This document shows, in pieces, positions 10,512-24,351 of a stretch of DNA of 64,000 nt; within the stretch, counting starts at the first letter, position 1, and the number at the start of each line of letters is the position of its first letter. The DNA lies in NCBI RefSeq assembly GCF_000004075.3, contig NC_026655.2, forward strand, positions 18,709,489 to 18,773,488, given 5' to 3'. The notes under the pieces were generated by a model. It ran no database searches. It was not told the origin of the DNA and saw only the letters and a list, made by a program, of their open reading frames with translations. Made by a program: the position numbers and the translations under genes. This DNA is from Cucumis sativus. Taxonomy: Eukaryota; Streptophyta; Magnoliopsida; Cucurbitales; Cucurbitaceae.

Positions 10512-13500
10512 AATAACCATGAAGCTAACAATGTAGCTTATAGAAAGATTGTCTTAATTTAGTCAAAGGAACATAGTTCAACGATTATTAACTTTATATT
10601 TTTCTTTAAAAATAAAGTATTTGATCCTTTCTTTAACGTGCTAAAAAAATAATGATCTCGAAAAATAATGGTTTAAAAAAATAATTCTAATTTATTTTAG
10701 TTAAAAGGCACGTACACTAATAAACATATATTTAAAGTAAACTTAGAATAAAAATTCAACTCCCCTCTATTTAAGTTTCATATATCATGAATACTTGAAT
10801 TAATGATCATAAATACATATACACCTATATATAATAAAAATATAGATGTTTTTGGTGTTATATTTTGTCCTTTGTTCTAAGTAAGAGGTAGGGCAAAAGG
10901 CATACATTAAGGAACAAATAAGATATAAATAAATAAAAAGAAAGAAAGAAAGAAAAGTGAAATATAAAGCAAAAACAAAAAAATGACTGATCATAATTCA
11001 CCCACATATATATTCAAAACACACACTTAAAAAGAAAGTGAAGCCAACACTTTTTCTTTTTCCCCTCCTTCACCTTGACCAAACCAAAAAGGTTTTTTCT
11101 TTTCTTTTTCTTTTTTTAATGGGAGAGTAATTAATAAAGAGAGTTTTGAATTTTTTAAAAAAAATTAAGAGCTTTTGTGATCTGATTTCTTTTTTATTCT
11201 TTTTTCCTTAGAGAAAATAATAATAATGGACGTGATTATAATAATTTAGATGATGGATAAGTCCTTTTTGTACCTTTCGGCGGATAAATATATATATATT
11301 ACATTACTTCTTATTCTTCTTCGAATAATTCTTTTGACCTTTATTTATTATTGCTTTTTTGCTTTAATTAGCCTTTTTAATTAACAATCTATATATCTAT
11401 TAATTCCACTATAACTACAAACCCTATTCCCCTTCTCATGCACTCTATAATCACTTGTGTGATGATCATAATTTTGATAATTTTAGTCTTAATTAAGTTA
11501 TTCACTCTCCAGTTATATATTATCCATTTATACTATTCATATTTGCTTTTATCATTTGTTTTTGTTTTGGTCAATAAGTGGAGTGGTAAATTTTTTAAAA
11601 AACTATGAAATATGAGAGAGTTTGTGAATTTGTTGAACTAGATTTAATAAGATGTGAAATTGATGTCTTTTAGTCATAATGAATTCATAAGTAACTAGGT
11701 GTAGATCGCTTGAATTCAACTCTCCTTGGTCTAATACCCATTTTGGTTTTCATATTTTAAAGGATGTGAATTATATATTATGGTTATAATTTTCTTGAAA
11801 ATAATAATAATGAGAGGAGAATAAACAAGTTCATCTCTATCTTGAAAATTAGTGCTACGACCAAAAACTTTTACTAACTTGGACATCGAAGGTGTTGTGG
11901 CAATACAATTACTTATATATTATTCTTATTTTGCAAATAAGGTATTGTTTGAATTATAAATTTTGCTTTATTGTCATACGACCAATGAGATGCATTTTTT
12001 TCTATTTAAATTCTGATATCTTCTAACATATGATAAAGTTAAAAACGTTGGTTCGATCTTAGTAAACTTTTAAATTTGAATACAACTTTTATGTTCAACA
12101 AAATTCATTTTAATATAAAGTTATTACAAAATTTGAAGTGGTATATTATTTAATAGGCAGCTTAGATTTTGATTTACGTTTTCTTATTTATAAACAATTA
12201 AGCGAATATATGTTTGATAGAGAGAATTTAGATTTTGTTTTAAAAAATTAATTTCGAATTTTATTTTGAAAGGAAGATTTTATATTTTTAATGTTGAATT
12301 CAATGTTTTGAAATGCGTTATTTTATTAAAAAAGATAAAAAGAATCATAAATATAATATTTTAGTTTATAAACTCAATTATCTTGGTCGAGTTAAAACGT
12401 GCATATAATAAATTATTAACATAAAACAAGTTGATAAATCAATTTGTAATTATAGTTATATTTAACATTGTATTTAATGTTTAACTATATAATTATACAT
12501 TTTTGTAATCTATAAACATTTTTAGACACGACTTTCTTTATTAGAGGTAGAAATGTTTAATTTTCCACATTTTAATTGTACTAAAAAAAAGACCCTTCGT
12601 ATTTACTTTCATAGGAAGAATGAATTATGAAATTTTCAATCTACATTCGTTTCTTAAATTAATTCCACTATGTACAAGTACACCCTTGTAGGTGGGTAGG
12701 TGGGAAAACACATAAATGCTATTATGATAAAAATGTCATACAAACTTTTAAAATTAAAATACATATAGCTCCTTTATTATTATTGTTATTATTAAATTTT
12801 GACCATAGAAATAATATCAAAAAATAGACTCTAAAAAAATTGCAATGTAAATGAGAATAGGGAAGAAAAATAAAGGGAGAAAGAAAGGAGAGTGCGACAT
12901 GTCGTTGGGCACATGCATCTTTCTGAAAAAGGTAACATTTTGAAGAAACTCAACAACCCAATCTTAGTCAAATGTAATTACTATACTACGCTGTTAAAAA
13001 AGATGTTGCCTTTCCTTTTTATTATTATTTTTAAAAATTGGCTTTCTCACTCAAAAACTAATTAGAATCAAGACGTCTTCGGTTCAAATCTTCCATTATC
13101 AATTTGTATTACATTTGATACATTTTACCAGAGATGAGATGGATACAATTCGACGACAAAAAAAAAAAGATGAGTGCAACTCGATACCAACTATGACTTT
13201 TTATATATATATATGAACACATATGCTTTAAAAAGAGGAGTGGGATTATTGAGAGGTACTTTTGATTTACATAGAAACAAAGTTGTGTCGGCCACAATGT
13301 TCTCCTCTTCCCCTGCTTCTTCTTCTTCCTCCTTTTTCTATTCCCATTATAATTATTATTACTATCTTTACCTTTTTCTTTTTTATATTCCCCTTTTTCT
13401 ATCCTCGTTTTGCTTTGACTAAGGATTTCAATTTTTCCCTTTTTCTTTTTTATTTTTGAAATTAAACTTCTACTTTAAACAAAATTATTTTATATCGTCT

Positions 13501-14902
13501 AATAATAAAACTAGACAGAATATTAAAGACATCGATTTGAACCCATAACGAAACGAGAAAAATTCAACATTTTAATGAAAGAACAATGTACTTTAAAATA
13601 CAATTTTTATAGTTAAATTATATTCTTTTAAATTGTGAATAGACTATACTTTAATCTACAAGTTTATAAGAAAATAAAGATACTTAACTAGTTACATTCT
13701 AAACTACTAATATATTAAGCTAACAATTAAATTACTATACTACTTATCTAGTAATAATTTATTTCATCCCTTGCATCCAATTAAAGAAACTTATCTCTTA
13801 AACTCAATGAAAATGCTAAAAGGAAGCTTCCTTTCATTTATATATTTATGGTCTTGAGCGAGATTCAATTTTTCTCATTGATTCTATCTCGTAAACTATA
13901 TTAGGTTGTCCAACCTATTTGTTAAATTTAGTTTTAATTTTACTATATACTCAAATTTCATGTAGCTTTTTCATGTAATTAATGATCTTCTTTTGCTTCC
14001 TATATTTGAATTGCCTTCTTAGTTGACTAGGGTACTAAGTTTAAAACTGCAGGTTTGCGAGAAAACATGAGTAATGATAGACTAAGAGTTTTGAAGTTCA
14101 AGTTTCTAATCTACACATATATTGTTCTTGAATTAAAAAACTATAGAAAAATTATTTTAAATGAGATTTTTTTAAAAAAATATCTACCAATATAATCAAA
14201 TATTTTAATTTATATGTGATATATTAAGATAAATAAAAATAGATCACTATTCAATCTTGATCTGATTGTGACCTAAAGTAAATAGACGAGTTTATCCTAT
14301 TTTACTCTTTTATTTATAACGCAAATGTTTCTTTTTCTTTACAATTTCAATGGGGTATTGGAAATTGTTTGGGTACAGAAATATGGGACATAAATAAATT
14401 ACCAAGGGTTTGATACAAATAAATCGGTTTTTATTTACTTTTTAACTAAGATAAATATGTAGTGCAATGATTTCCTTAGTTTTGTATGGTTGGTTGTTGG
14501 AGTTATTATTACAACAATGATGTGGCAATGAGGTCACACGTGGTACCTGACTTCTCTCATTTTGCCCATGCGTGTGATAATATTACTCTCTAAATCCTCT
14601 CTCCCGTGTCAAATTTAATGAATATCCATTCAAATATTAAAACTATTTATAAAATATATCAAAATTAATCAGTTTTATCTTTTTCTATACATAACAATTT
14701 TTCATAATTTATAGACGAATTGCATTATGTCTCAATTTTTTAATTTCTTTTAATATTATTACAAACTCAATTTAAATATATAAATATAAAATTTTAAAAG
14801 GTTAAATCTATGTATTGTGAACACAACAAATGGTTCATGCTTTGAATTACTGAACCATTTTTCTTCGTGGGAAAGAGTTTAGCATTGATTTTCAAGAAGA
14901 AT

Positions 14903-15078
14903 TTGGGCTATCTTAGAAATTTTCGTTAATGTTTGGGCCTATAGGTCATAGTTGGGCCTATCGGCCCATAAAAAGTAATTTGTTTGCAGGCCCGATTTTA
15001 ATATTGTTTAATGGGCTTGGGTTATTTCCTAGCGGTTCAGCCCATATGTAACATGTTGGATGGGCTCTAGGAAGCCCA
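14903..15078. promoter_or_regulatory. Site II (TGGGCY) cluster in the ABCI6 promoter
   Basis: Eight TGGGCC/TGGGCT hexamers or their complements in 176 bp: 14903, 14934, 14953, 14963, 15012, 15039, 15061 and 15073. Two of them form a perfect inverted pair, TGGGCCTATCGGCCCA, at 14953-14968. Site II motifs bind TCP factors and are typical of plant promoters for growth and organelle-biogenesis genes. The cluster ends about 150 bp before the ABCI6 ATG, which fits a housekeeping promoter. Function is inferred. Confidence 0.7.
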
Positions 15079-15230
15079 AGTTGTATTGCACCCCTAACCT
15101 CAACACGCGGCTGCCATTCTTTTCTAAGCTTTTTCTTCATCTTCTTCTCCGACGTGCGACCAAACCGGTCGCCGGATTCTTCCAATCTTCCAATTAAACC
15201 GATCACCGTAGAGCGAGATTGAGTGCCCAA

Positions 15231-18200
15231 ATGGCGTACTGCTCAGCTTTCACAACGGCGATGTCAATGGCATACGGCTCTTCATCCTTTACCACATCCA
15301 CTACTTCTCTGGTCCCATATTTACCGTCAAACTCTACTTTGTCCATGATGACTACCTTTTCCCATCTCCCTTTTCGTTTCAATCTTCGTCGTTCAGTTCG
15401 AATTGCAACAGCTTCTCTCTCCGCAGTCAATTCTCCGTCTACTAGTTTCTCTGACAGTCAGAAGAGTCTTTTGCTGGAAGTTAAGGATTTGACTGCTGTA
15501 ATTGCAGAAACCAAGCAAGAGATTCTCAAGGGTGTTAATCTTGTTGTTTACGAAGGAGAGGTTGGCTCAAAATTAATCTTTAGTATTGTTTTAGGAGTGG
15601 ATTCTCACAAGGTTTTAAATTTTTCATTGATTTTTTGTTCATTTGGAATTATTTTTTCTGACCCTAGTAGGTTCACGCCATCATGGGCAAGAATGGTTCT
15701 GGAAAGAGCACATTTGCAAAGGTCAGTATTGTTTGTGTTCATTTCTCTAATTCTCATCAAGAAAAAAAGGATTTCTGGCGTTCTTTATAGTAATGAGCTT
15801 TGAGCTTAGAAGTTCATTAGTTTCTTTTGCTTCAATTTGTACTTGGAAATGGAATTTTTTTCATCTTTGTTTTAACTTTTAGTATAGTCCATAAAGCTCA
15901 ATTACTATGGTCAAATGTGTTAAAGCTTTGTTATCATATATTATTATCATCCAAAGCCGAAGTACTATGGTGTCAAATACAATTTAAGCTTTGATATAAA
16001 AAATTTGGTTGGAGCATAACCAGAGAGTTTTCCTTGACAAGTCTATTGACTGGTTTCATCGTTTTGGTTCAGCTCGTCTTCTAGCTTCTTCATGGTGTTC
16101 ACAATCCAAGTTTTTTGCTGATTATTCCATAGAGGATATTTGTCTAAACTAGAGTCCTTTTATTTCTGCGGTTTAATTATGCCAATTTGTATTTTAATTT
16201 TATTAATCGTGTCTTGGATCGTGAGCTCAGTCTCTCTTCATTATGCCAAGGAAAAATATCGTTTCCTAATAAAAAAAAAGAAAGTACAGTGGGTGAAGCT
16301 CCTCCAATTTCGCTGGAAACGACTACTTTTAAAATCTACATCTGTCCTGGATTGAATTTTTCCTTTCGTAGACAAAGGAAAGAACACATATATAGTTATC
16401 TTAGTCATTGAAATGCGTTATAATAGCCTCCCTGTTATTGTTAATCTGATTGGAGATTGGATTCTTCTGTTTTGTCCACTAAATTTAAATGACGATTTGT
16501 GGATTAAGGTACTTGTTGGGCACCCAGATTATGAGGTTACAGGCGGTAGTATTGTGTTTAAAGGAAGTGATTTGCTAGAAATGGAACCAGAAGAAAGGTC
16601 ACTTGCAGGGTTATTTATGAGTTTTCAGTCACCGGTAGAGATTCCAGGTGTCAGCAATATTGACTTTCTAAATATGGCTTACAATGCACGAAGAAGAAAA
16701 CTTGGTCTGGCAGAGCTGGGGCCAATTGAGGTATGCATTTTCAATGGAAGCACCCTTTTCTTGCTTTATCCATTTTCGGTTAAATGCGTACACAATGGAG
16801 TAAGAATTCACATATAAATTCCTTTTGCGTCTAACATTTAGTGAAATGCTGTTTTTTCTTTATTTTTTTTTATTTGATGCTATACAATCTTTCTTTAGAT
16901 TAGTGAAAATTTAGAAGATGATTTGGTGTAAACCAATTCTCGGAGAAATTTCTTATTTTTCAATTTCCAGGAAACAGGTTGTGAATACACATATTTGTAG
17001 GCTGTACAGCAGCCTTTTACCAAGCAATAGCAAACCAAACTGTCAAATCCTAGGATCTGAACTAATCAAAACAACGTTTAACCAAAACTAAAGAAGTAAC
17101 AAAGACCAACCAAGAAACTACAAAGACCCAAGAAGCCTCGGAAGAAATACAGGAAGGCTCTAAAGAAGTACAGCCTAAACTTCTGTTAGGATACTAACAA
17201 TAATTTAGACTGAAAGGACTGTATAAATGGCTTAAACAGAGGCGGTACTCTGGTTTACTTTATTTATATATAAAGCCAAATGATCCAGATTCACAAGATG
17301 AAAAGAAATAACAAGAAACAACAAGGAAAAATGCAGAAAAGATCATACCAGCCTCTTGGTTTTAAGAGACCCTGGTGGCTGCTGTAGCCCTACCTCCTAA
17401 AAGTTAAAAATACCCTAGCTACTCCAACCTAATAATCCTATTTATAGACTCACATATTCCTCAGCCCAGTGGGCCCTACCACTCAGAACGTCCTTCCAAT
17501 CATTTCTCCATAATAATTCCCTGTGCAGTTACTTTTCTACCCTTCCTCCTATAAGTATGGATAATTGGGGGTCTTACAACTTCCTACCTCAAGATTACTC
17601 CAAAACTGGTGCAGAAGCCGACAGCGACAAGACAAAAAACGAGAATTTGCTTTTATTAAAATTAATAAAAGTTGCAAGATATGTTTGAATACCCATGTGT
17701 GCTTATGCATAGGCATCATGCAATCAATCAGCCTGTGTTTTGATGTGAATCCAACCATTGATACATTGCATGTATTTGAAGGAGCAATTACAAGGATCAA
17801 AGCAAAGAAGATTCAAGAGGAATTCACATTGCATCTTTAAAAACTAGCTAATACATAAGAAGAGAAATAATTTTGACCCAAATTTTATGTATAATGTTAG
17901 TTTAATAAATCAATAAGAGAATTGAGTGTAGATGCATGAGACTTTTGGAAGATCGCGTGGAGGACAAAAAAGTGTGCAGATTTTGTGAAGAAAGTGCTGT
18001 CAAGTGTGCACTACGTTGGAATTGTGATGTCATACCTAGTCAAACATGCACATTGCCTTCTAGAGAGTTATCTAAGACAATTTGAAGACTTTCTACATTT
18101 TAGTTTTGCATTTTGACTTATTAATTAATAATTAGTATGCAATTAAGTTTTAGTTCCCTAGGTCTTATTTTCTACAATATTCATATACTTGTATTTGAAA

Positions 18201-21200
18201 GCCTTTTGTGTTCTTAGGCCTTTACATGACCTTTTGCACTTTATAATATGGCTTTATTGATCTTCAAAACTCAAATTAATGATATTTAAACATTTTTATT
18301 TATTCAACAATCAACCTCTTTGTTGGTTGTGGTGGTGTCTTTTTTTTCCTCCCTTCAAATCTTGCTTTAGATTTGATGTTGAATTAGTTTGATGAAGCTA
18401 ATTTTAGAGTGAGTTGTCTTTGGATCTAGATCTAGGAGTGACTATCATAGATTCTAGGTTCAATCTAAGAGTGATTCAGTCTTCTAAGCTCCGGGTTCGC
18501 AAGGATCCTGGAAGGACATCTAGCTTTGCATTAATCAAGCATTGATGACACTTATCATGTTTGTGTAATTTTTTTCCCATCTGGTCATTGTTCTCCAAGA
18601 CATTTAGATATCAGCATAGGTTTTATCTCATCAATTGGGAACAGACAGAACTGACAAAATCCCATGCAGTGAAGAATTAAAAAACAAAATTGAAACCTCA
18701 CTTCTCCAAATATCCTTGCACTCTATTAGGTTTTGATGAAATCAAATAAACAGGCATGTAAAAAATAGAACAAACCCATGCGGCAAAGCAAGATTTTGAC
18801 ACCCCAAGCATTGGGGCTTTGCAATGTAAGGAAAAGTCCTTGCTGTTGTTTTTGTTAGGCGACAATGGCTGGGATGATGGTGTCTACAAATGGCCACTTT
18901 AAGTTGGTGACCCAAACTTCAAACCCTAACCCCATTTGACAGAGAAGTGTTAGGTATCTCCTCCACCTGCGAATACGAAACCTCAACAAGAACTAACAGC
19001 ATAGGGAAACATTCTCTGTTTTACTATTACAATAACACTACAATTTAGATATGCCTCATTGTATTTCAAAATAGAGAAACATATATATAGTTTAACAAGA
19101 GAACCTTAATTTAAAGGAAAGTACAGTGGCAGTAAAAGACAACTAGACAAAATAATATATATTATAGCATTAATTTTTATTGGTGCATGCATGTGTCTAT
19201 GACTAGAATAAATTCTTCGGGCAATATAGCTTGAATGATGACCTTTTGTTCAATCAAATTCCAAATTTCTGTTCAGATTCGGAGAAATCAAGTATCACTT
19301 TTCATTGTGTTTCATTCTTTATTGGAATATCTAATTTCACGTTGATTACTCTACCTCTCGTAAATTGTAATTATTTAGTAATTTAAACTTTGGGCTGGTT
19401 GATTCACTTCTTCATTATGCTCCAGTTTTATGCATACATCTTCCCCAAACTTGATCTTGTGAACATGAAGACGGATTTTCTCAATCGAAATGTCAATGAA
19501 GGGTTTAGTGGTGGAGAAAGAAAGCGTAATGAGATCTTGCAACTTGCTGTAAGTTTACTATTTTTTCCTACCTTCCAGTGCTGTCTTTATTTTTACTGGA
19601 ACTAATGTTTCTAATATAAGTATACTGAGTGGCACTGTACATATTATTTGTGTATTTATTATTATGATTGTTGATGATCCTGATGCTGAATCTGAAGTGT
19701 TTTGGGAGTGATAGCTCATTGGAAGGAGAGAGGGCTCTCTAGAATGGTCGACTGGTTCTTATGTTTTCTTGTTATTTTCCTTATCTTTTGTTTGCTCTGA
19801 TGGGACATTTTGCAATGTTTTGGCGTGTGACTGTTGAACTTTTGTGGTTTTTGGTGATGAATTATTAGAAGCGGTAAAAGAAAATAGAGACCGAGTTATG
19901 TGAAAACTCAAGTACTGGGAGAAAAACCACGATCTGACCTTTTTATTATTATTTCTTATGAACAAAAGATACAAAGGGAAAAAATAAATAGACAACAAGC
20001 TTATGACAAAAAAGGAAGAAAATTAGGGTAAATCTTTCGTTGGACTAAGCCCACTAATTCTGACATGTATTAATAATAGAACACTGGGAGGTTGATATCC
20101 CCTGTTTTGGTGGTGTTTGGGTGTCCTTTTGTCGAACACTTATACACTTTTAAAGTTGTTGGACATGTATCATACACTTAATAGTAGAATAAATGTGTTT
20201 CCACACTAGTGATAATAGGTCCAACAATTGTTAGATATGCATCAAATACTTGTTAGTATTACTAGATAGACACATTTATATGAAAAAAACTACTAAAAAT
20301 TTTGAAAGTAAAATATTTTCAACTAATTTTTGAAGCATAAATGCATAAACCCATTGACTTTGAATAATAAGTGGTTGGGAAAGGGAGGGAGATAATTGTG
20401 TTCTGCGCTTGGTAAGACTTAATTATGTACAAGAATCAAGACTATTATTGTTTCTCAAAGTGTCGATGTCTTTGCAGGTTTTGGGTGCAGAGATGGCTAT
20501 ATTAGACGAAATAGATTCTGGATTGGATGTTGATGCACTTCGTGATGTAGCAAAAGCAGTGAACGGCCTTTTGACACCAAATAATTCAGTGTTAATGATT
20601 ACTCATTATCTACGACTTTTGGAATTTATCAAACCTTCTCGCATACATGTCATGGTAAGTATTTTGCACATTTGGAAAACATTCAATCAATATGATTGCT
20701 TTTGAAGATGGACAGAGATATATTCAATCTTTCTTCTTTTTCTGATTCTCTTCATTATGATAAGAACAATATGTAAAATGAAATGGAATAAAGAATCAAT
20801 GCTGAAGTAGAAAACGAAAGAGAGATGATACACACTGATAATAATACGTTTTTTTCTTATAAGAAACAGATAGTCATACGTTAATACAGTGATGGGGTTT
20901 ACTATATGTAAAGTTTGGGTTACATTTGTCATAATCACTTAAATTCCATATATTTGAAGTTTGTTCTGACAACACTGGGTTTCTTCTTATTTCTTGTTTT
21001 TATTCCATGTTTCCCTTTGCTTTCTGTGTGTGAAATTTGAATTTTTCTCGAGTAAATTGCCTTTGATGCACCATTGAAATTCACTACTGGTGACTGACTG
21101 AGTAGTTCTACATTTGATTTTTCAGGAGGATGGGAAAATTGTGAAAACTGGAGACATCTCTATAGCGAAACTCCTCGAGGAGGAAGGGTACAAAGCAATT

Positions 21201-21212
21201 TCTACTTCATAA
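15231..21212 (+). CDS. ABCI6: Plastid SufC-type ABC ATPase (ABCI6/NAP7)
   Basis: Soluble ATPase of the plastid SUF system; with SufB and SufD it forms the scaffold that builds Fe-S clusters. Exons: 15231-15560, 15671-15721, 16509-16730, 19426-19548, 20478-20654, 21126-21212, all in phase, giving 329 aa. The first 65-70 residues are Ser/Thr-rich and almost free of acidic residues, as in a chloroplast transit peptide. The ATPase core shows Walker [10 protein letters not shown] (116-124), the Q-loop glutamine (about 167), signature FSGGE (228-232), Walker B AILDE (249-253) and H-loop ITHY (His about 285). There are no membrane segments, as expected for SufC. The start is the ATG at 15231; the frame is open a few codons further up but without an ATG. 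Introns 3 and 4 are large (2.7 and 0.9 kb) and intron 3 holds transposon remains. Length is close to the Arabidopsis protein. Confidence 0.95.
17184..17578. mobile_element. Solo LTR in ABCI6 intron 3
   Basis: A 395-bp segment begins TGTTAGGATACTAACA and ends GTCTTACA, so it starts with TG and ends with CA. It is flanked by a perfect 5-bp direct repeat, ACTTC, at 17179-17183 and 17579-17583. An A+T-rich TATA-like stretch (TTATATATAAAG) lies near 17267-17276. No primer-binding site, gag-pol or second LTR is nearby, so it fits a solo LTR left after recombination between the two LTRs of a retrotransposon. Superfamily cannot be assigned from this sequence alone. It is sense-neutral for ABCI6 since it lies wholly within the intron. 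Confidence 0.8.
17840..18560. mobile_element. Possible LTR-retrotransposon remnant in ABCI6 intron 3
   Basis: A stretch of mixed composition unlike the surrounding A+T-rich intron, with words that remind me of plant gypsy LTR and leader sequence (for example GGGTTCGCAAGGATCCTGGAAGG near 18493). No ends, target duplication or coding frame were found. The call rests on general resemblance only. Confidence 0.3.
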
Positions 21213-21800
21213 TTGTACGAACATTCTCCCTTCTTAACGTTCTCTTTTACTTATGAAAGTACTTTCTTTTACATAAAATTTTCCGTCAAATTTTTCTGTC
21301 CCAATTTTGGCATCTTAAATGTGCAAAATCTATAATGTAAGGTTTTAAATGTTTGATGTCGAGGTCTGACGGGAGTATCGAGTTTTCAACAAAATAATCA
21401 ATATTGATGTATGTGTCTTGTATAATTTATAAACATAAAAACTTCATAAAAGAATATTTAAATTAACAAATAAGCATTTCACTCTTTTTAAAATCACTAT
21501 ACATTTCTGATTAGTTAGATGCACATAGATGATATTTTGTTGATAGTTTATTTACATTCTATAGATTTTTTATAATACAATACAAACTTTGATTTATTCC
21601 TTGTATAGATACCAAGCCCATGAATAAATGTAAATATCATTAAAAGTTTTGATATGTTGACAAAGTTTAGATGTCTATAGTAACAAAGGCTGGCATGGTT
21701 AACAATTCAAACTTAGCACAACTGTTAGGTGTAATTTGATACAAGGGTGCAGTAGCAGCTTTTCAAAGGCATCAAGGATGAGAGGAAAAACATGCACCCT

Positions 21801-21844
21801 TCCTAATAGCCTAATATCCTAATATCCTAATATCCTAATATCCT
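21801..21844. repeat. Tandem repeat of TCCTAATA
   Basis: About five copies of an 8-bp unit, the first with one substitution (TCCTAATAGCC), the rest perfect. A short minisatellite in non-coding DNA. Confidence 0.85.
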
Positions 21845-22577
21845 TGCTTAATAAGTATCACTCCCAAATAATACATCTCCACACATAAAGAACAAAAATC
21901 TGCAGCTAAAAGATCTTAGGTTGGTGTTTATCATCGATTGTATTCATTACTTCTTGACTATATTAAAGAGATATATTCTATACAAAAGGAAATTAGGGAC
22001 GAAGAATGAGATTGGTACATGTGGCAATGTAAATCTTTTCCACAGATCCAATGAATAGTAAGAAATAGAAAACTAAAACGCGGCAAACGCAATATTATTC
22101 TGCCAAACACGCCATACGTAGTTGACTAACCCACGTTTTAATTCTTCATATTCCTAACTTTCCTCCCACCATTAATTATTTGACAAGTTCAACTAATGCA
22201 TGTTTTCCCCAATCTTCTTACTCATAATTTCACTATTTAGTTTTCTATTGATTTTTTTTATTCCACTTATTGCATGCCAAACAATAAATAAATTTAGCCA
22301 ATTAAAAACCACTTTGAAGATTCTATACTATATCTCTTCTTTAGTGGTTGAATTAGATTCTTTACAAATTATCAACTGAATCATTTATATTTTGGTTTAG
22401 TTGTTTGTGCTAATATATTCTCAACAAACATTTTTCTTTCCAGAAAAACAAAAAGTTTGGAATCGAGTATTTGTAGATGAATATTTCCTCGGTCAAATTT
22501 TGTTTTTCAGTATTAAAATTGAGAAAAACAAAATTTAAAGATATTTAATATTAAAATATATTGGTAATCTCAATATA

Positions 22578-22656
22578 AACTTAATTCAATTAATACTTGT
22601 ATGTACATGTAAGCAATAGATTTTGTGTTCAAATCTCTCCACCTTTGTTTATCACT
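22578..22656 (+). repeat. SINE-like dispersed repeat, copy 1
   Basis: About 79 bp that aligns with 37978-38058. Both begin AACTTAATTCAA, share a middle containing TACATGTA, and end with GTTCAAATCTCTCCACCTTT or a close variant. GTTCAAATC resembles the B box of a tRNA-derived RNA polymerase III promoter, so a tRNA-derived SINE is possible. Copies have diverged and no ends are certain. Confidence 0.45.
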
Positions 22657-24351
22657 ATACATTTTCAATATATATACAAATATATATTAATTATTATTCA
22701 TCAAATGTGTTTTAAACTCTATCAAAGTGGGTAAAATTTCAAGTAATCTCTCATCTACAATATACATATGTGTGTATGTTATCACTAAATAATGAATTAA
22801 AGTATTTTTTATATATATATAATTACTTCTAAAAGAAGCATTTTTTTTAAGAACTAATAGTCCACCAAAGTAAAGGCTAAAGGCGAAGCTTTTTTGAGAA
22901 GAAGCAATGTTTTTCCTTGAGATTCTTTTATTTCTTTTTTAATTCCCAAGTAAAATAATTGGCGTGTATTGCACTCAATCATCTTATCGATCTATAAAGT
23001 TAATTTATAAAAAAAAAAAGGAAGAAGAAATAAAGGAAGTAGAAAATTACCTTTTGCCTCGTTATAAATAAATGTATTCGATGTCGTCCTTTGCAAAATG
23101 TAACATTTTACGTTCTAGTATATCTTAAATGTTAATTTTTATCATTAAAAAATTATCTATTTTCTTTAGAATTGAACATAAAAGATTGAAAAACTAAGTC
23201 TGGACCAAAATGCTTGTAGTAAGTGGTAAAATGAGATTATTTGAATATTTACCGTACTCTAACCAACTTATGCTTACCCTTAGTAAATGTGAAGTCTTAG
23301 TTGGTTGGGTGAGTTTGGTCGGTTTGTAATAATCATAAATAAGTATCCCATATGTCGATGTGTTTACAAACGAGAAGGCTTATGTAAATATCTATAGGTT
23401 TGAAGATGGATATATATATTGATACGGAATAAAGTAGATTTTATTATTATTTACTATATTTCCTTTTTCTTTTGGAGACATTGGGAATTGAAAAGGAAGA
23501 GAATTTTGGCTTGAAATATTTGGGAAAAGGAAAGAAACAAAATAATATATCACATAGAATAAGTAAAGTTGTGAGTTTTTTTTAGGTCGCTGTTGGTTCT
23601 ACCTTTGTCACCTTCCATATATAATATAATAATTTCTCCACTATTTTTACTTTTTTTTTTTTAACTTCAACCAATCATAATTCATTTTAGTAACCACATA
23701 TTTTTAAACATTTTTAAATATAAAAAATATATAAAGATTTGTTTACGATGGACGACAATAGATTAGCATTTCCAAGTGATCAAGTGGGGAATTCTTTTAT
23801 CAATCTTGTCGACTCAACTCTCAAGCTTATATTTTTTTGAAAAAATAATTTCAAATGACAAAGTTGTTAAAAATATAAATAAAATATAGTAAAATTTCAA
23901 ATACTATAAATGTTAGACGTTGATAGACACCGATACTGGAGTCGGAGGAAAATGTGAGAGATTTAAGTTTTGAAGAAAAAAATGAATAAAAGTAGTTTTT
24001 AATTTGAGTTTACTTAATTCAATTAGGTGTGTTGATTATGTTAATCAATTTACATTAACATTTATAAAATAAATGAGCAAACTTTTTTTTTCTGTTGTTG
24101 ATCAATTTAATTAATATGATAAATATTCTTGTTTAATCATCCAAATATAAAAGTCACACAATCGTTACGTTAAAGAATTAATGAAATTCTGATAAGAACG
24201 ACTAATGTACTCATTTTTCAAAATTTGATGAACAAAATAAAACTCTAACCTTGTTATTACTATGCCACCAAAAAAACCGTAATAAGATAAGAGTTTTGAT
24301 GTTTGGTTGTCAATTTGACATATGGATGAATTTATTAAGGGGTCGACGGGA

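Larger units (their letters stand above)
9209..14879. other. Intergenic AIL5-ABCI6, no gene seen
   Basis: About 5.7 kb of A+T-rich DNA. After the probable AIL5 3' UTR it contains an ACTC tract (10001-10020), an A36 run (10474-10509), and numerous short low-complexity ORFs with Phe/Ser/Tyr-rich translations. Nothing in six frames joins into a recognisable protein. A tRNA B-box-like word at 13081-13090 is isolated. Confidence 0.6.

Noticed and set aside
13081..13100. GGTTCAAATC word as a tRNA gene
   Set aside because: Only a B-box-like word is present; no acceptor stem, anticodon arm or A box can be folded around it.
17565..17840. 91-codon + strand ORF in ABCI6 intron 3
   Set aside because: It straddles the end of the solo LTR and intron sequence, with no family resemblance.
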